Source: Davidsoniella eucalypti (Eukaryota > Ascomycota > Sordariomycetes > Microascales > Ceratocystidaceae). Taken from it: a stretch of 64,000 nt of DNA. Shown here one piece after another: positions 12,576 through 24,157 of the stretch. Every line of letters begins with the position of its first letter. The first letter of the stretch is position 1. The translations under genes were made by a program, and so were the position numbers. Location of the stretch: assembly GCA_004009845.1 (NCBI GenBank), contig RMBW01000077.1:1-64000 (forward strand), given 5' to 3'. Under the pieces are notes generated by a model. That model was not told the origin of the DNA. It did no database searches and worked only from the letters and a program-made list of their open reading frames with translations.

Positions 12576-14055
12576 ATGGCGAAAAAGACGCTACTTCTTT
12601 GTTTTATCCACGGCTTCAAAGTACGCTTATATAACCCCAAAAAACAAAAAGAAAGACATGCAACTTCTAGTGAACGATAACTGACGTATAAACGCTGCTT
12701 TTTTTTCTTTCTTTTAAACAGGGTGGAGAGAGTACCTTTGGCGAGAACTATAGCTTCACTCGTGTTCTGCGAGATATCGTGGCTGCTGAGCTTCCAGCAT
12801 TAGACATCAAGGTTGTCGTGTACCCACAATACGATACACGGGGCAATCTCGGCGAATGCGTCGGCCGCTTCAGAGAATGGTGAGTAGATTGGAGCAAATA
12901 TGATAGTTGCTGCTGCATATTCACTGATAAGTCACTAGGCTACAGGAAAAGGTCATTGATATCGAGGTTGAAGTCAAGACTCCCTCGCCAACAGTTGATC
13001 CGTCCGTTTCTGTTATTTTGATTGGCCATTCCATGGGCGGCATCGTGGCCGCTGAAACAGTCATTCTACTAACGTCGGACGAGGCTGTTCTTCCCTCCGG
13101 CTCTTCCAACGACGAGACTACGCCGACTACTGGAGCTACAGATTCCAACGTCCCCTTTGCCTCCGGGTCCATGTTCCCGTTTATATCCGGGATTCTTGCT
13201 TTCGATACACCGTTCCTCGGTCTATCCCCGGGCATCGTCGCCCATGGAGCAGAAGAAAAGTATGTAGCAGCTAGCAGCATGGCCGGCCAGCTCGGTTCTC
13301 TCTGGGCTACCGGCGCTGCCGCAGCCGGCGCTACAAAGGGGGTGTGGCCTTCGTTTGGTGGAGGAACTAGTGCTAGTACTGGCAACGACAGTAGCAAAAG
13401 TGTTAATGCGGCCTCAACGACTGCAGCTGCCGCCACAGCTGCGGCAGCGGTCAGTTCGACGTCGAAATGGGGATCGTGGGGTAAGATAGCTATGGCTGCA
13501 GGTGGCGCAGCTGTTGTTGCTGCCGGTGCTGGTGCGGCCTGGTATAACCGCGAGACCATCTCTTCCGGACTAGGCTGGGTCGGCTCTCATCTCGAGTTTG
13601 TCGGTGTACTAGGCAAGCCTGAGGAACTGCGAAAGAGAGTCGAGTATCTAGCTAGACTCGAAGAGGCACAGGGAACAGGCTTCGTCAATCTCTATTCGAA
13701 GCTCGGCAAAGGAGCAGCAAAGGCCAACTTTGCTAGCCTCGTATACAGCAGCGATCGTACTTTCTGTGTGCTCCCTAGTGGAAAGACGCCTTCGGGAATA
13801 TGGAGAGAAGCAAAGAACGATAAGGCTAGTGATGAGATCACAGCTCATATCAGTAAGTCACATGGCCTTGCCGGATAATTCGCAATATGCTAACATTGTT
13901 CATGTACTATAGGCATGTTCGAATCCGATGCCAATCCCGGCTACGATGACCTCGTGAATGCAGCTAGTGACTACATTGCAGCCATGGTTAAACCAACAAA
14001 GTGGTACCGCTCGACCAACCAAAAAATGATTACAGAGTCAGAGTCTTTAATATAA
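12576..14055 (+). CDS. alpha/beta-hydrolase (DUF676/lipase-like serine hydrolase) with a membrane segment
   Basis: Four exons were assembled: 12576-12620, 12722-12879, 12939-13852 and 13913-14055, giving 419 residues. The N terminus has the core beta-strand/oxyanion loop LCFIHGFKGGEST. The nucleophile elbow GHSMGG places the catalytic Ser near residue 99. A downstream FDTPFLGL segment is typical of DUF676-like hydrolases. A Ser/Thr/Ala-rich region (about 200-235) follows, then a likely transmembrane helix near 240-260 (KIAMAAGGAAVVAAGAGAAW). The C-terminal exon includes a conserved-looking MFESDANPGYDDLV. It is probably a membrane-anchored lipase or esterase; the substrate is unknown. I could not place the catalytic His with certainty. 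Its 3' end faces the PHS1-type gene 181 bp away. Confidence 0.85.
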
Positions 14056-14236
14056 GCAGTCAAACCTGTGGTCGTTCATGCTACATGCTAGCATTACATT
14101 CTGTAGCTAGGAATTACAAGCTATATATATATGTTCATGGTATTGATGCCAATATACTTTTTTGTTCTATATTCCGCTTATCGTGTCTCTAGCAGTATGA
14201 TGTAAATGTCTAAGAATATATAGAGCCATGCCTCGA

Positions 14237-15061
14237 TTATTCGCTCTTCTGGTGTGAAGCAGCTAGGCGGGCCAGAACCTTCTTGCGTTGCGCCATCATG
14301 TGTGTATATAGTACATAGGAGCCTACAACCGACAATTAGTAGCTGTTCTGTGCCGGCCGGAATGGAGAAGGATAATAATATGGACATACCGGGAACATAG
14401 ATGGCTAGGATTGCGTAGTATACAAACGGCGGCACGGGACCGAACATGCGCGCAGGCTGAATAGCATCCTTGATCATGGTGCACTCGCTCAGAATACCGA
14501 TAGGGTACAAGACGTAGAAGGTGCTGTAGCGCAGCCAAACGATGGCATCAGGCTCGGAGCCCAGAAGAGATAGCACAAAGTAGCCATAGCGGATGACCTC
14601 GGTAGCGCTCCAGGCCAGCAGCATGGTCGAGTAGGCCAGGTTATAGGCTAGGAACGGGTACAAGTTCACAACGCCCCAGACAAGCAGGATACGTGAAGCC
14701 ACCTGCATCATGGTGGTAAGGGGTGAAGCGCGAACGACGCCTAGAGGCCGCGAAGAACGGGCATAGTCAGTAAACGTATATATTATACATTGTCATCTCC
14801 GAGCTTACCGGTCAATGCGTGAATAACCTCCATCAGCGCAAATGTCTGCGTCCACTTTGTCCATTCGCCGGCAATTGCATAGACAAATATAGGGCCTCGC
14901 ATGCCGAGAACCACGGCTACACGGCCCAGGACAGTCATCCACGCCACCAAAGATGCCAGGTTGTACATGACCAGGTAGGCAGTCTTGGTAGGGCCGTTTT
15001 TGCGGGCGGGCCGAGCAGCAGGCGCGGAGCCGGCTCTCGCGGAAGCTGGAGGAGGCGTCAT
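14237..15061 (-). CDS. PHS1: very-long-chain (3R)-3-hydroxyacyl-CoA dehydratase, PHS1/PTPLA family
   Basis: Third-step enzyme of very-long-chain fatty acid elongation in the ER membrane; it dehydrates 3-hydroxyacyl-CoA to trans-2-enoyl-CoA. Three exons on the minus strand: 15061-14809, 14740-14390 and 14322-14237, giving 229 residues. The N terminus is Ala/Pro/Arg-rich and is followed by several hydrophobic helices. The family's Tyr/Glu catalytic pair fits YPIGILSE, about Tyr163 and Glu170. The C terminus GSYVLYTHMMAQRKKVL with trailing basic residues matches the family and supports the last, short exon. Both introns are phase 1 and short (68 and 67 bp). Identity is secure. Confidence 0.93.
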
Positions 15062-15756
15062 TACGAAAAAGAAAAAAAATGTGTCTGTTATATATGGATC
15101 GGTGTTTTAGTTCAACTTCAGGGCAACGTCGGCCTCGGTGGTGTTTTTTTGGGGTTCGCGGGGAGCTTGGACGAGATGATGGCGTTGGTGAGACTTGAAC
15201 ACTAAAAAGGCAGAGGGAAAAAGAAAAGGTGGTCAATTTTCTGTATGCAATATAAATCCAAGCTTGGCTCAATGAGTCGAATAAACGAAGTTGAACGAGC
15301 ACTTCAGTACATCAACAACGTAAATAAATTAGACAAAAAGGAAACGGCGCAACAAAATTAAAGTGATTTAAATTTTCGTCTGGCCACAATTTCTTTGCCC
15401 TTTGCTTTGCTTTTGATTAGGGTCGGCTGTCGTTGAGACTTGGACCAGTCAAGAAAAAGAAAAAGAAAAAAAAAAGAAGAAAAAAAGAACACGGCAGGGA
15501 CATTCCCAACAAAGTGCAGCTGCTCAAACTAGTCCCTTGCAGGCATGTGATTGGCCCAAGCTATTGCATCGGATTCTTTATGTGACAACTTCAATCCCGT
15601 CTGGCTCGCCAATTATTGAAATGAGATTATGGCACCTTGTCACGTTTGTGAGGCATAGTGTGGCAATAGTACATAGTATTGTTGTTACATGAGGTAAGTG
15701 ATGAGGTTTGATAATAATACATAGTAGATAATGATATGGCCTTGTCTTCGCTCCAT
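15062..15756. other. promoter of PHS1-type gene and 3' region of IBA57
   Basis: The 695-bp interval holds the upstream region of the PHS1-type gene and the 3' end of the IBA57 gene. It contains a nearly pure purine tract at 15451-15489, which on the PHS1 sense strand is a pyrimidine tract, a common feature of fungal promoters. No other gene is visible. Confidence 0.55.
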
Positions 15757-17100
15757 CTACTTGGCCGCCTTCTCTTTCTGCTGTTCCTTGATACCTTTAG
15801 CGAACCACTCGGGCACAAACGGCCTCACGCATATCATATGAGCAACCGGCACTTCAGTACCAGGAAGTGTTGTCTTCAACTGGAACTCGAATTCCGCCCA
15901 CGGGTTAAACGTGGTGGGATTGTCAGACATATCTCCGGGAGGATGGATACCGACACTCGACTCCAGACGACACAACGCCAGTCCGATATTTCCGATGCCG
16001 CTTTTCCAGCGGCCACATCCTACCCGGGCCTTCTTTTGGCCTATACGAAAGAAATCCAGATTTCTAGAGAGACTGGAAGCCCAGTCATGCTCGCCCGAAT
16101 ATGCCAGAGACGTGGGAATCACGGGCGAATGCACCTCGCCGTCTACGGGGCGACCTTGGCCGTCTAGCTCGATGACGGGCTGCTCGGTCGCTGGATATAG
16201 TAGAACGGGGAGGAGACGCTTGCGGACAACGCCTCGGTGCTTTGTGCGGATGGTAAGTTCCTGGCCAACATAGCAGCCCTTGTGGTAATGGATTCCATTG
16301 AGAAAATCCATATTAGATTCCTGTGGCAGAGCTTGGTCGGTATAGATTTCACCGGGGCCTTCGGCTACACCGTTGAGAATACGGTGGACGGTGTACGCCT
16401 CTATAGGTGCCGATTCAAGCTGTAGCATCGAGGACAAGTCTAAAGATGTGTTGGCGGGCTTGAGGATTCGAGATCCGAGCTGATTTAGTCGCGCATCGTG
16501 GACGGCGATGATGCCGCTTTGTGTGTCTAGTCCTCTGAGATTCAAGAGGTTGACGTCAGAGTCCCACGCCGCAATAACGTCTACTTCGCCTTCCTCTAGC
16601 AGGCGCACATTGGCTTTGGCGCTGAGCTTGTACTTCTTGAGATGGTTCGCGAGTGCCTCCGCACGTCTGTGGTCAACCTCGATCAAGTAGGAAGCGTCAG
16701 TTTCGACAGTCTTCTTGCCGATGCCGAGGGTATCAGTGTAGATAAACACATCGTCTAATATACGGCCTTGCGCGGTCAGAAAGCCGCCATACTGTATTCT
16801 TGGCTGATCCTCTGTGTCCTTGATCTCAGCAGTGACGATGCCGTTCAAGAACTTGGCTGCGTCCGAGCCCGATATGGCAATAAGGCGCCTGTTACTGAGA
16901 GTTGCAACGGCACTGTTAAAAGGCCGCGCAATGGACGCAGGGCCTGGTGGATCGGGTTTAGGTTCATTTCCTGCAGCTGGTGTGCTCGTAGAGTAACATA
17001 AATGCGCTGGAGATTTCCGTAATATAGACGAACTACTGGCAGCAGATGCTCGCCGTATGGCTACCAATAACCGGCTTGTAGAATGCATCGTTCTTTGCAA
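15757..17100 (-). CDS. IBA57: mitochondrial iron-sulfur assembly factor Iba57/CAF17 (GcvT-like)
   Basis: Folate-dependent-fold protein acting late in mitochondrial [4Fe-4S] cluster assembly (aconitase, lipoate synthase). Single exon, 447 residues. The first 45 residues are rich in Arg/Ser/Ala with no acidic residue, consistent with a mitochondrial presequence. The signature KGCYVGQE near residues 274-281 is diagnostic of the YgfZ/Iba57 family. An N-terminal segment (LIAISGSDAAKFLNGIVT) also matches the family. A second in-frame Met at residue 5 could serve as an alternative start. Identity is secure. Confidence 0.93.
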   Translation of the reverse strand: MQRTMHSTSRLLVAIRRASAASSSSILRKSPAHLCYSTSTPAAGNEPKPDPPGPASIARPFNSAVATLSNRRLIAISGSDAAKFLNGIVTAEIKDTEDQPRIQYGGFLTAQGRILDDVFIYTDTLGIGKKTVETDASYLIEVDHRRAEALANHLKKYKLSAKANVRLLEEGEVDVIAAWDSDVNLLNLRGLDTQSGIIAVHDARLNQLGSRILKPANTSLDLSSMLQLESAPIEAYTVHRILNGVAEGPGEIYTDQALPQESNMDFLNGIHYHKGCYVGQELTIRTKHRGVVRKRLLPVLLYPATEQPVIELDGQGRPVDGEVHSPVIPTSLAYSGEHDWASSLSRNLDFFRIGQKKARVGCGRWKSGIGNIGLALCRLESSVGIHPPGDMSDNPTTFNPWAEFEFQLKTTLPGTEVPVAHMICVRPFVPEWFAKGIKEQQKEKAAK

Positions 17101-18293
17101 ATAAGCGGCTTAGAAAAGATGTATGCTGACGCCTAGTCAGGCTTTTCTATTAGACTAGGGTTTGAGCGAAAGGAACAATGTATTTGAATGCATATGTAAT
17201 GAAAGGACTGAGCCAAAACTGAAAACAAAACACATAGAGAAAGCTTGTATTAAAGGTATCAACGAAGTTTTCAGTTTCCAGTCAAATTCTGACACTATTC
17301 GACAACGAGGTTAACCCTTTTGTTAGCGCCGTCCGTTGCAGTAAAGTATAGGGTTACATGTATACAGTTAGCCCGGCTTTTACCCGATAGTACGCAACAG
17401 GACTATATGATTTATAAGATTCCTAGAGATATCACAAACCTCCGAATGACACGATGTAATTAAGTAGTTGTCTAAATACCATAGGACGCTTTTTGACACA
17501 GCCTTCAGACAGTAAACTTCAATATATGTACGTCATGATATAAGGGGAACTCCTCGTGTCTTCTCGCTAACAAAAAGCGAGGCTAAGTGGAAGTTGTCTC
17601 ACAGGCAGCAGCACAAACACATGTCTAGAGATTGTATCGGTAGGAGCATTTGCTGTGACAAATGGTTGTGGACGGAGCCCTTCATGGGGTTCTCGGTGTA
17701 ACTGGCTAACATCTTAGGCGGGAGTGCTACAATGAGATTATTTGATTCGGATGGTTAGGTCCATGGGTCCATGGGGTAGAATCCCAAGCCCAGCCGTAGG
17801 CACTTGACGAGTAAGTTTCAGTCAAGCTAGCTTATAAGTGTCGATATGGGAAGCCAGTAGCTGTATATTGGCTTACCACAGCTTTTAGGGCACGGATCAG
17901 ACGCTATCAATCTATCATCCGGTCATGTCACTCTGTGATTGTCTTACAGCTCTATAATGAAGTAGAGAGACACTAGGCCGTCCGGTACAGCGCACTTTCG
18001 TCGGTGGACAGGAGATAACTGCCCTAGCCAGTGAACCATAAACCCGCCTACTTGAAAGACAAGGTTGGGGGTACAGGCTCTGTCATACCAGGACATGAAG
18101 CATAGCAGGCGGAAGAACTATCAAAACCATAGACTTCAGAGAAATATATAAAGGGAGTCACACATCCGCATCCAAGATGTGAACGATATTGTACGATACC
18201 AACATCTTTCAACATTACCGACTGCATCATTGCTTCATTTTCCATCTACCTCTACCTTCCACTCTCATCCTTATACTATACCTTCTCATTATC
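17101..18293. other. divergent promoter region
   Basis: The 1.2 kb between the divergent IBA57 and SDR genes has only short frames. A TATA-like element near the SDR gene is listed separately. Nothing else was recognised. Confidence 0.55.
18145..18152 (+). promoter_or_regulatory. TATA-box-like element of the SDR gene
   Basis: TATATAAA lies about 140 bp upstream of the proposed ATG at 18294 and is followed by a pyrimidine-rich leader. Position and sequence fit a TATA box; no transcript start is known. Confidence 0.45.
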
Positions 18294-19232
18294 ATGGCTC
18301 CTACTAGACTCTTCGTTACTGGTGGCAGCGGCTATATTGGCTCGCAGATCGTTGCCAAGGCTATTGCCCGAGGATGGACTGTCCGTGGCCTCTCCCGTTC
18401 TGAGGCCAGTGATGCCAAACTCACTGCCCTGGGTGCTGTTCCCGTCCGCGGCGATCTCGATTCTCTCGATGTACTTGAAGAAGAGGGCAGGAACGCTGAT
18501 ATCATCATCAGCATGGCGGTTGACCTAGCTTTCAATGGACCTACTCCTGACTTCGAACTTGGTGCTCGCAAAGAAATTGCAGTCTTTGATGCCATGACCG
18601 AGAATATGCCGGCCGGTGGTCACTTCATTGCCACCTCGGGTACTTTGCTTCTAAAGGCTGTCGAAGACGGCAGCGAGATTGACGAGACTGCCGAGTATCT
18701 CCCGGAGTTCTTTGGTATCCGAGGCCGCTGCGAGCAGCACGCGCTTAGCAAGGCCGGAGATCGCGGCATCACAGTGTCTATCATACGCCCGTCAGCCTGG
18801 GTCTATGGCCTGGGGGGTAGCGCTATTGCCATGGTCATGAAATCGGCTATCCGCAATGGCGCTGTGAGCTATGTCGACGAAGGCTCGGCCCAGGTCAGCT
18901 CTGTCCATGTCGACGACTGTACCGATGTGTACATGCTAGTGGCGGAGCAAAAGGCCGCGGGTATCTTCAACGCTGTGTCCAACACAGAAGTCACTTTTAA
19001 GCAAATATCCGAGGCCATAGGCAAGGTAATGGACAAGCCTGTTGTGAGTGTCCCTGGCCAAGTCATGACTCGGAACTTGGGAGAGTCCTTCACTAAGTTC
19101 TTGTCCCTACCCAGCCGTTCCTCGGGACATAAGGCTATGGAGACTTTGGGCTGGAAGCCACAGTCGGCTGGAATCCTACAGGAAATCACAAAGGGCTCAT
19201 ACACACAGCTCGCTGAGTCTCTCAAGGCTTAG
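18294..19232 (+). CDS. NAD(P)-dependent epimerase/dehydratase-like SDR
   Basis: Rossmann-fold oxidoreductase of the extended or atypical short-chain dehydrogenase superfamily, 312 residues from the ATG at 18294. The open frame extends upstream, but 18294 puts the nucleotide-binding motif TGGSGYIG at residues 9-16, as usual, and fits the TATA-like element and leader. Conserved-looking parts include the SIIRPSAWVYG segment. The canonical YxxxK active-site pair is not where expected, so catalysis may differ or the protein may be an NmrA-like regulator. Close fungal relatives are usually annotated only as NAD-dependent epimerases. The substrate cannot be inferred. Confidence 0.85.
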   Translation: MAPTRLFVTGGSGYIGSQIVAKAIARGWTVRGLSRSEASDAKLTALGAVPVRGDLDSLDVLEEEGRNADIIISMAVDLAFNGPTPDFELGARKEIAVFDAMTENMPAGGHFIATSGTLLLKAVEDGSEIDETAEYLPEFFGIRGRCEQHALSKAGDRGITVSIIRPSAWVYGLGGSAIAMVMKSAIRNGAVSYVDEGSAQVSSVHVDDCTDVYMLVAEQKAAGIFNAVSNTEVTFKQISEAIGKVMDKPVVSVPGQVMTRNLGESFTKFLSLPSRSSGHKAMETLGWKPQSAGILQEITKGSYTQLAESLKA

Positions 19233-21924
19233 ATGGCATGTAGGACCGTGGATATCAGTTTTGGTGGATGGACTACTATTCTATAGTTGGTGCTATATAG
19301 CTACAAGGTCTCAACTCGGTGGTAGCAGAATGACATGTGTGTTTCTACGAAAACATCTTAAATCACTAAATACATATCTTCAGAAACGAAAGTTGCGTAG
19401 AACTATCAAATGCCAGATCCTACTGGAGTAGAGATCCAGCCGAGGAATTCTTGAACCTGAGCCGTGGAGTGAGCTGTCTTGTACTACATGATGAACTGTG
19501 GTGTTTCTGTTGTAATTTCAACACATGTAAACAACTAGGCCGTAGCGCTGAGTGCCGTTACCGATATCATGAAAGTGGGCAGGCCAAGAAGAAGAAGATG
19601 AAGATGCCCTGGATAGACACAAACAAGGTGAGCTAGATGAATCGGGATATCTAGTATCAAACTATAGTTGAATAAGACTATATGGTGCATGTTGCATGAA
19701 AATGCAAGCTCTTTTGCTTTGATCAGGCGACCACCAGCTAAGATGAACAAAACAAATAATTCAGTCGACAGAAACTATAGCTATGTATGTAGGTATACAA
19801 ACGAAGCGAACGATATATAAGCCATTGGCGGAGTTCCATGCCGGGATTCCAACTATGAAACTTCCGCCAGGTTGACCTCGTACCTATGGCTTCATTAGTA
19901 TCAGATGAAGAGCCAGGGAGGATCGAAGCAAGTCAAAGTCATATGTAGACTTTGCTTCCTGCGTCGACGCTTGAAAGACCAGGTATAGAAAATAATGAAT
20001 TAGGTAAAGAATAAAGATACAAGAAGCATAGAGCCAAAGACCGATATGGATTGTTCTACTAGCCTTCGAAAACTACGGGATCAGACTTGAAGGAAGGCGT
20101 CCCTGCGGCAGCTGCGGCAGTTGTTGATAATGAGGAGCAGACCGCCTTTTGTCAAAGGCAGAGGCGACACTCCGGCGCGGTTCGTGCGTTGGAAGTTGGG
20201 GATGTTGGAGACGTTGACTGTTTAGCTGTGCATATTGCATGTACAACCAATAGTGGTGGCATAATCAATCAATCATACATGCATATACAGCATACAATGT
20301 ATGGTGTAGCCAAGAGCAGTGCATACGGTGAAGGTGAAATCCATGGACGGAATTAGAGTGCTATCTCGAAGTCATTGTACACGCCTATGAAGAATCGACA
20401 TCCGAATTGTGATGCCTAAGAGGTGGTCGGGCTGGCCAAGAAAGACATGATACAGCGAGTTTTGGGCGTATACAACTAATGTAGTTCGAACGTAGCTAAT
20501 ATTAGTTGGTACCCCTACCATCATCCCATGCACCACGACACTATTTACACATGCTTTAGCGACCACAACCACGGAAGCGCCGCCTATAACCGTAGATGAT
20601 ACGTACTGTATACAGCCAAGTGTACTGTAGACAGCCAAGTGTGCAACTACATAGGTACATGGATAGCACTGACGCGACGTTTCCCTATAAACCCAACCCA
20701 TGAGCCCGAAATACACCAATCCGCCCACAAACGGCACACACTGAACGCTGTGCTATCGAGTCCTAATCGAGTTGCTGATAGCGGCCGTTTATCTCGCTGC
20801 GTCGCATCAATGCCGCCTGCACATCCCCTTTTGGGCGGCCAACCACTTCCAATACAACTGTTGGATGCAGATGATACACCAAGAAGTGCAGGAGGATTGC
20901 AGACAAAACGAAGACGCCGTAACGGAGGTCGAGATGAGATGCCGTGGAATTGCAAAGTCGTCGGGAGAGTAGATGGCATCTGTTTGAGCCATCGCCACTT
21001 GCCGAAGAGAACTTGAAGACAAGTACAGATACAGATCATTTATGTATCTTGCGCTTCTTTGTTTTGAGAATCTGCCAAGTCCCCAAAAGACAAGCCGCCG
21101 AAAGCCGAAGTGTCAAAATGCCCGAACAATGCGTTGTCTGGGCAGAGGCAGAGCCCTTTGTGTCCTTTTTTTTTCTTTGCTCTACTTTTTTTTATTTCTT
21201 GGCCTTTCTCTAGCCCCGCTACGGATCGCGAACAATGGAGCCCGTGGAGTTTGACTTTTTTTTTCCTATTTAGTGCAAAATCAAGCAGGCTCTGGAGGGG
21301 TGTCGTTTTGGGCTACATTGCTCATTACCGTGCTAGTGATAGTGCTCAACTATAGGCCTAGCTCCTCTGTAGTTGTAGCTGCAAGGACAATTTACAGGAG
21401 GGTTGCCGGGATTTCAAGGGGGGGTGTTGAGTCGACTCTAAGCAAGCGAATGAAACTTTTCTAGTAAAATTTTCTTCGGCTAATCCAAGATGAAAAACTC
21501 TTACTATAAAGTCGGTCATGAGGACGGTATGCTTTTTTTTTATTTTTCATCGACGCCCGAAAGGATACAAAAAGAGAGAAATAGAACAAGCATAAGTCAG
21601 AGTAAAAGAGATGATATCTGTATCTACAATGTGTCTGTGTCTTGCCTATTTATCTGTGTACTGCAATCAACGGCTGTAAGTATGCCTAACTAACTTAAGC
21701 GAGCTGGAGGAATCAAGAAATAGAGCAATAATAGAGAAGAGATTTCCAAGTCAGCTTCGTTACTCAAGGGGATAAAACGCCTACTACGTATGAATTAGAA
21801 TTCCAAAAAAAAAAAAAAAAAAAAAAGAGACGACTTGAGCGAGATGGGACGGTTCAACGGCCAGTCAATCGTCATTTCTCAACTCACAGACAAACTTCAG
21901 CCTGTACTATATGTATGTACATGT

Positions 21925-21942
21925 ACTTGTACTTGTACTTGT
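21925..21942. repeat. hexanucleotide tandem repeat
   Basis: Three perfect copies of ACTTGT, preceded by one near-copy. Seen directly; likely a simple microsatellite. Confidence 0.85.
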
Positions 21943-23080
21943 ATATGTTCATACCTGTTTGCTGCTACACATCCAAACATAGTCCATTGTTTGTCGTTTC
22001 ATGCCAGGAGAGCCCCGATGCTGAGCCTCTCTACTGGAACCCTCTCGAACAGAGCACTGTAAAAGAGTCTGTCTTCCCTGCTGCTCTCCAGACAAAAGAT
22101 GAGGCGAAATCAGATAGGCAAAGGCAGGGGACAATCAACAGGCGACGATATGGATGCGACGCTATCTCTCTCTTTGCTGACAAACAAGAGTGCCATTCGT
22201 GCAGACGATCAGCCACAGAACGATTGTGTGTCAGGCCGCTCTGACAATGCAATCAAAGGCGCCGTCGTTCGTCATCGCAATGTCAAAGGCTGCTTCGTCT
22301 ATTCTTTGGACAAGACACGTCGGTATTTGTATGGCAAGGTGCGCACGGCTGGCGGGGAGATAGGCAGACTAAATCACATCACGATACATGTATCACAGAG
22401 AGAAAGAATCTACTATTAGCACAGAGCGCCGGTCGAGAATATAATGTGTATGTGCCAAGCCATATCTAGAGACGCAAATGCTGTATATGGATGTACAATT
22501 TAGCATGTAGGCTAGTATTGGCCACAATATTCAACAGCCAATATCACCATAGGCCCCATATATATATACATATATTATCTACATACAACTATGGAGTTGT
22601 AGTTGTGCTAGCAGGTTGGTAGCCAAATGAGGATCAATGTGTATGTACTCAACAATCTAGATTGCATTGGACAGCCTGGCAGATAAGCTCAAAAACAGTG
22701 TATAGGTTGACGCCTCCTATAGAGTCATGTTATAATAGCACACTATTAACAACCTCAACATCTTACATCTGCTTCACCGTCTAGGCCAGTCTTTTGCAGG
22801 CTTGGCAGCTCACTTCATTGTCACGGGGCTTCTGTTATAGAGCCCGACTGCGCATTATAGGCATACATCTCTGTATACAACTACAGTAATAAAAATACGA
22901 CCAACCAGAGCCCGCGCCGTTCAAGCAAACTGTATACACATCATGTGTCTCTCTTATCAAAAGAAGCAGCAGTCTCTTTGAAGGATTAGCAGTATGCAAG
23001 CTCTTATCACAGACGGGAAGTGTTTGTGAGCTTTTGAAACAGCACCGATCCTGGGCAGACATGGACGCATTGGTATAGTA

Positions 23081-23112
23081 TGTGTGTATGTGTGTATGTG
23101 TGTATGTCTGTA
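23081..23112. repeat. 8-bp tandem repeat (TGTGTGTA)
   Basis: Three perfect copies of TGTGTGTA plus one copy with a single change (TGTCTGTA). Simple-sequence repeat in intergenic DNA. Confidence 0.85.
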
Positions 23113-24157
23113 TGCACGCATAGTTACTCGTTAGTTCAGCACAATCAGTTTTCGCGGTGCAGCAAGATACGACCCAATAGATGACAGCCACGCCAGCAGG
23201 AAGCAGCAAGGTTGCACTTCCTGCGCTGGAAAGCTACGGCTCACAGTGTGCAAGGGACAAGAGCAGAGGCATTCATTCACGATATCGGGAGAGAGAGAGA
23301 GAGACGGAGCAAGCTGAGGCAAGAGACAGGAACTGCGTAGAAACTCTAGACAGGCCTGTGTATATATTCTCGTGAATAAAAAAAATAAAAAATAAAAAAT
23401 AAAAAGTATTTACACGTACATCTCAGAGAGAGATGAGGAAGCGTTATTGCAGTCCGAAATACAAATAGAGTGAAGATGATGTTTATAGTGAAACATTGGG
23501 AAAGACTAACAGTGAGATCCAGAAGATCAAAAAGCCAAACAAACGCGAGCCGACGATCGTCCTATAAGAGGAGCAGATCCTGAATAGATAGCCAGTTGCC
23601 TAGCATGAAGAAAACAGAGAGAAATCCACCGATATTTTGTAGATAGTGTTCAACGCCCAGTAAAAAAACAAACAAAAATATATCCCAAATAATGATGTAA
23701 TGAAAATCATCCGGTCCTGTCAGAGCAGGCGGAGAGAAGCGTATAAAAAAGAAACAAAAAAAAGAAACAAATTTCTGCCAGAACAATGATATAGGGCACG
23801 CCAACGAGCTCCTCTAGAAGCAACTGCGAGTCCCAAGAAAGTATGTGATAACTTGAGATCGATATGTGTATAGTAAAACAAAGAACAAAGTAGATAAGAA
23901 AAAGTGAGCTGAGTTGCGATCGTAAGAGATCTAGAGAAGCGAGCCGAGGCTCTGAAATAGCCAGCGACGTTTAAAAAGGGTGTGCAATAGAGAGCAAAGA
24001 ACGGAAGCAGTCATGAGTCGTTAATATAAAAACCAAGCAAGCAAGAAAGACGAAGCCTATGATGAGGGGGGGCCCGATATAAAACTAAAGAAACAATGTC
24101 TAGAGACAGTATGGGTATCAAAGAAGAAACGACGAAAAAAACAGAAAGAAACAAAGA

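Larger units (their letters stand above)
19233..24157. other. 4.9 kb region without a recognisable gene
   Basis: Only short overlapping frames occur. It contains an A-run near 21807-21826, a hexanucleotide repeat at 21925-21942, an 8-bp tandem repeat at 23081-23112 and an A/T-rich AATAAAA-type repeat near 23379-23404. The right part is probably the 3' region of the ECM13-like gene. No RNA gene signature was found by eye. Confidence 0.5.
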
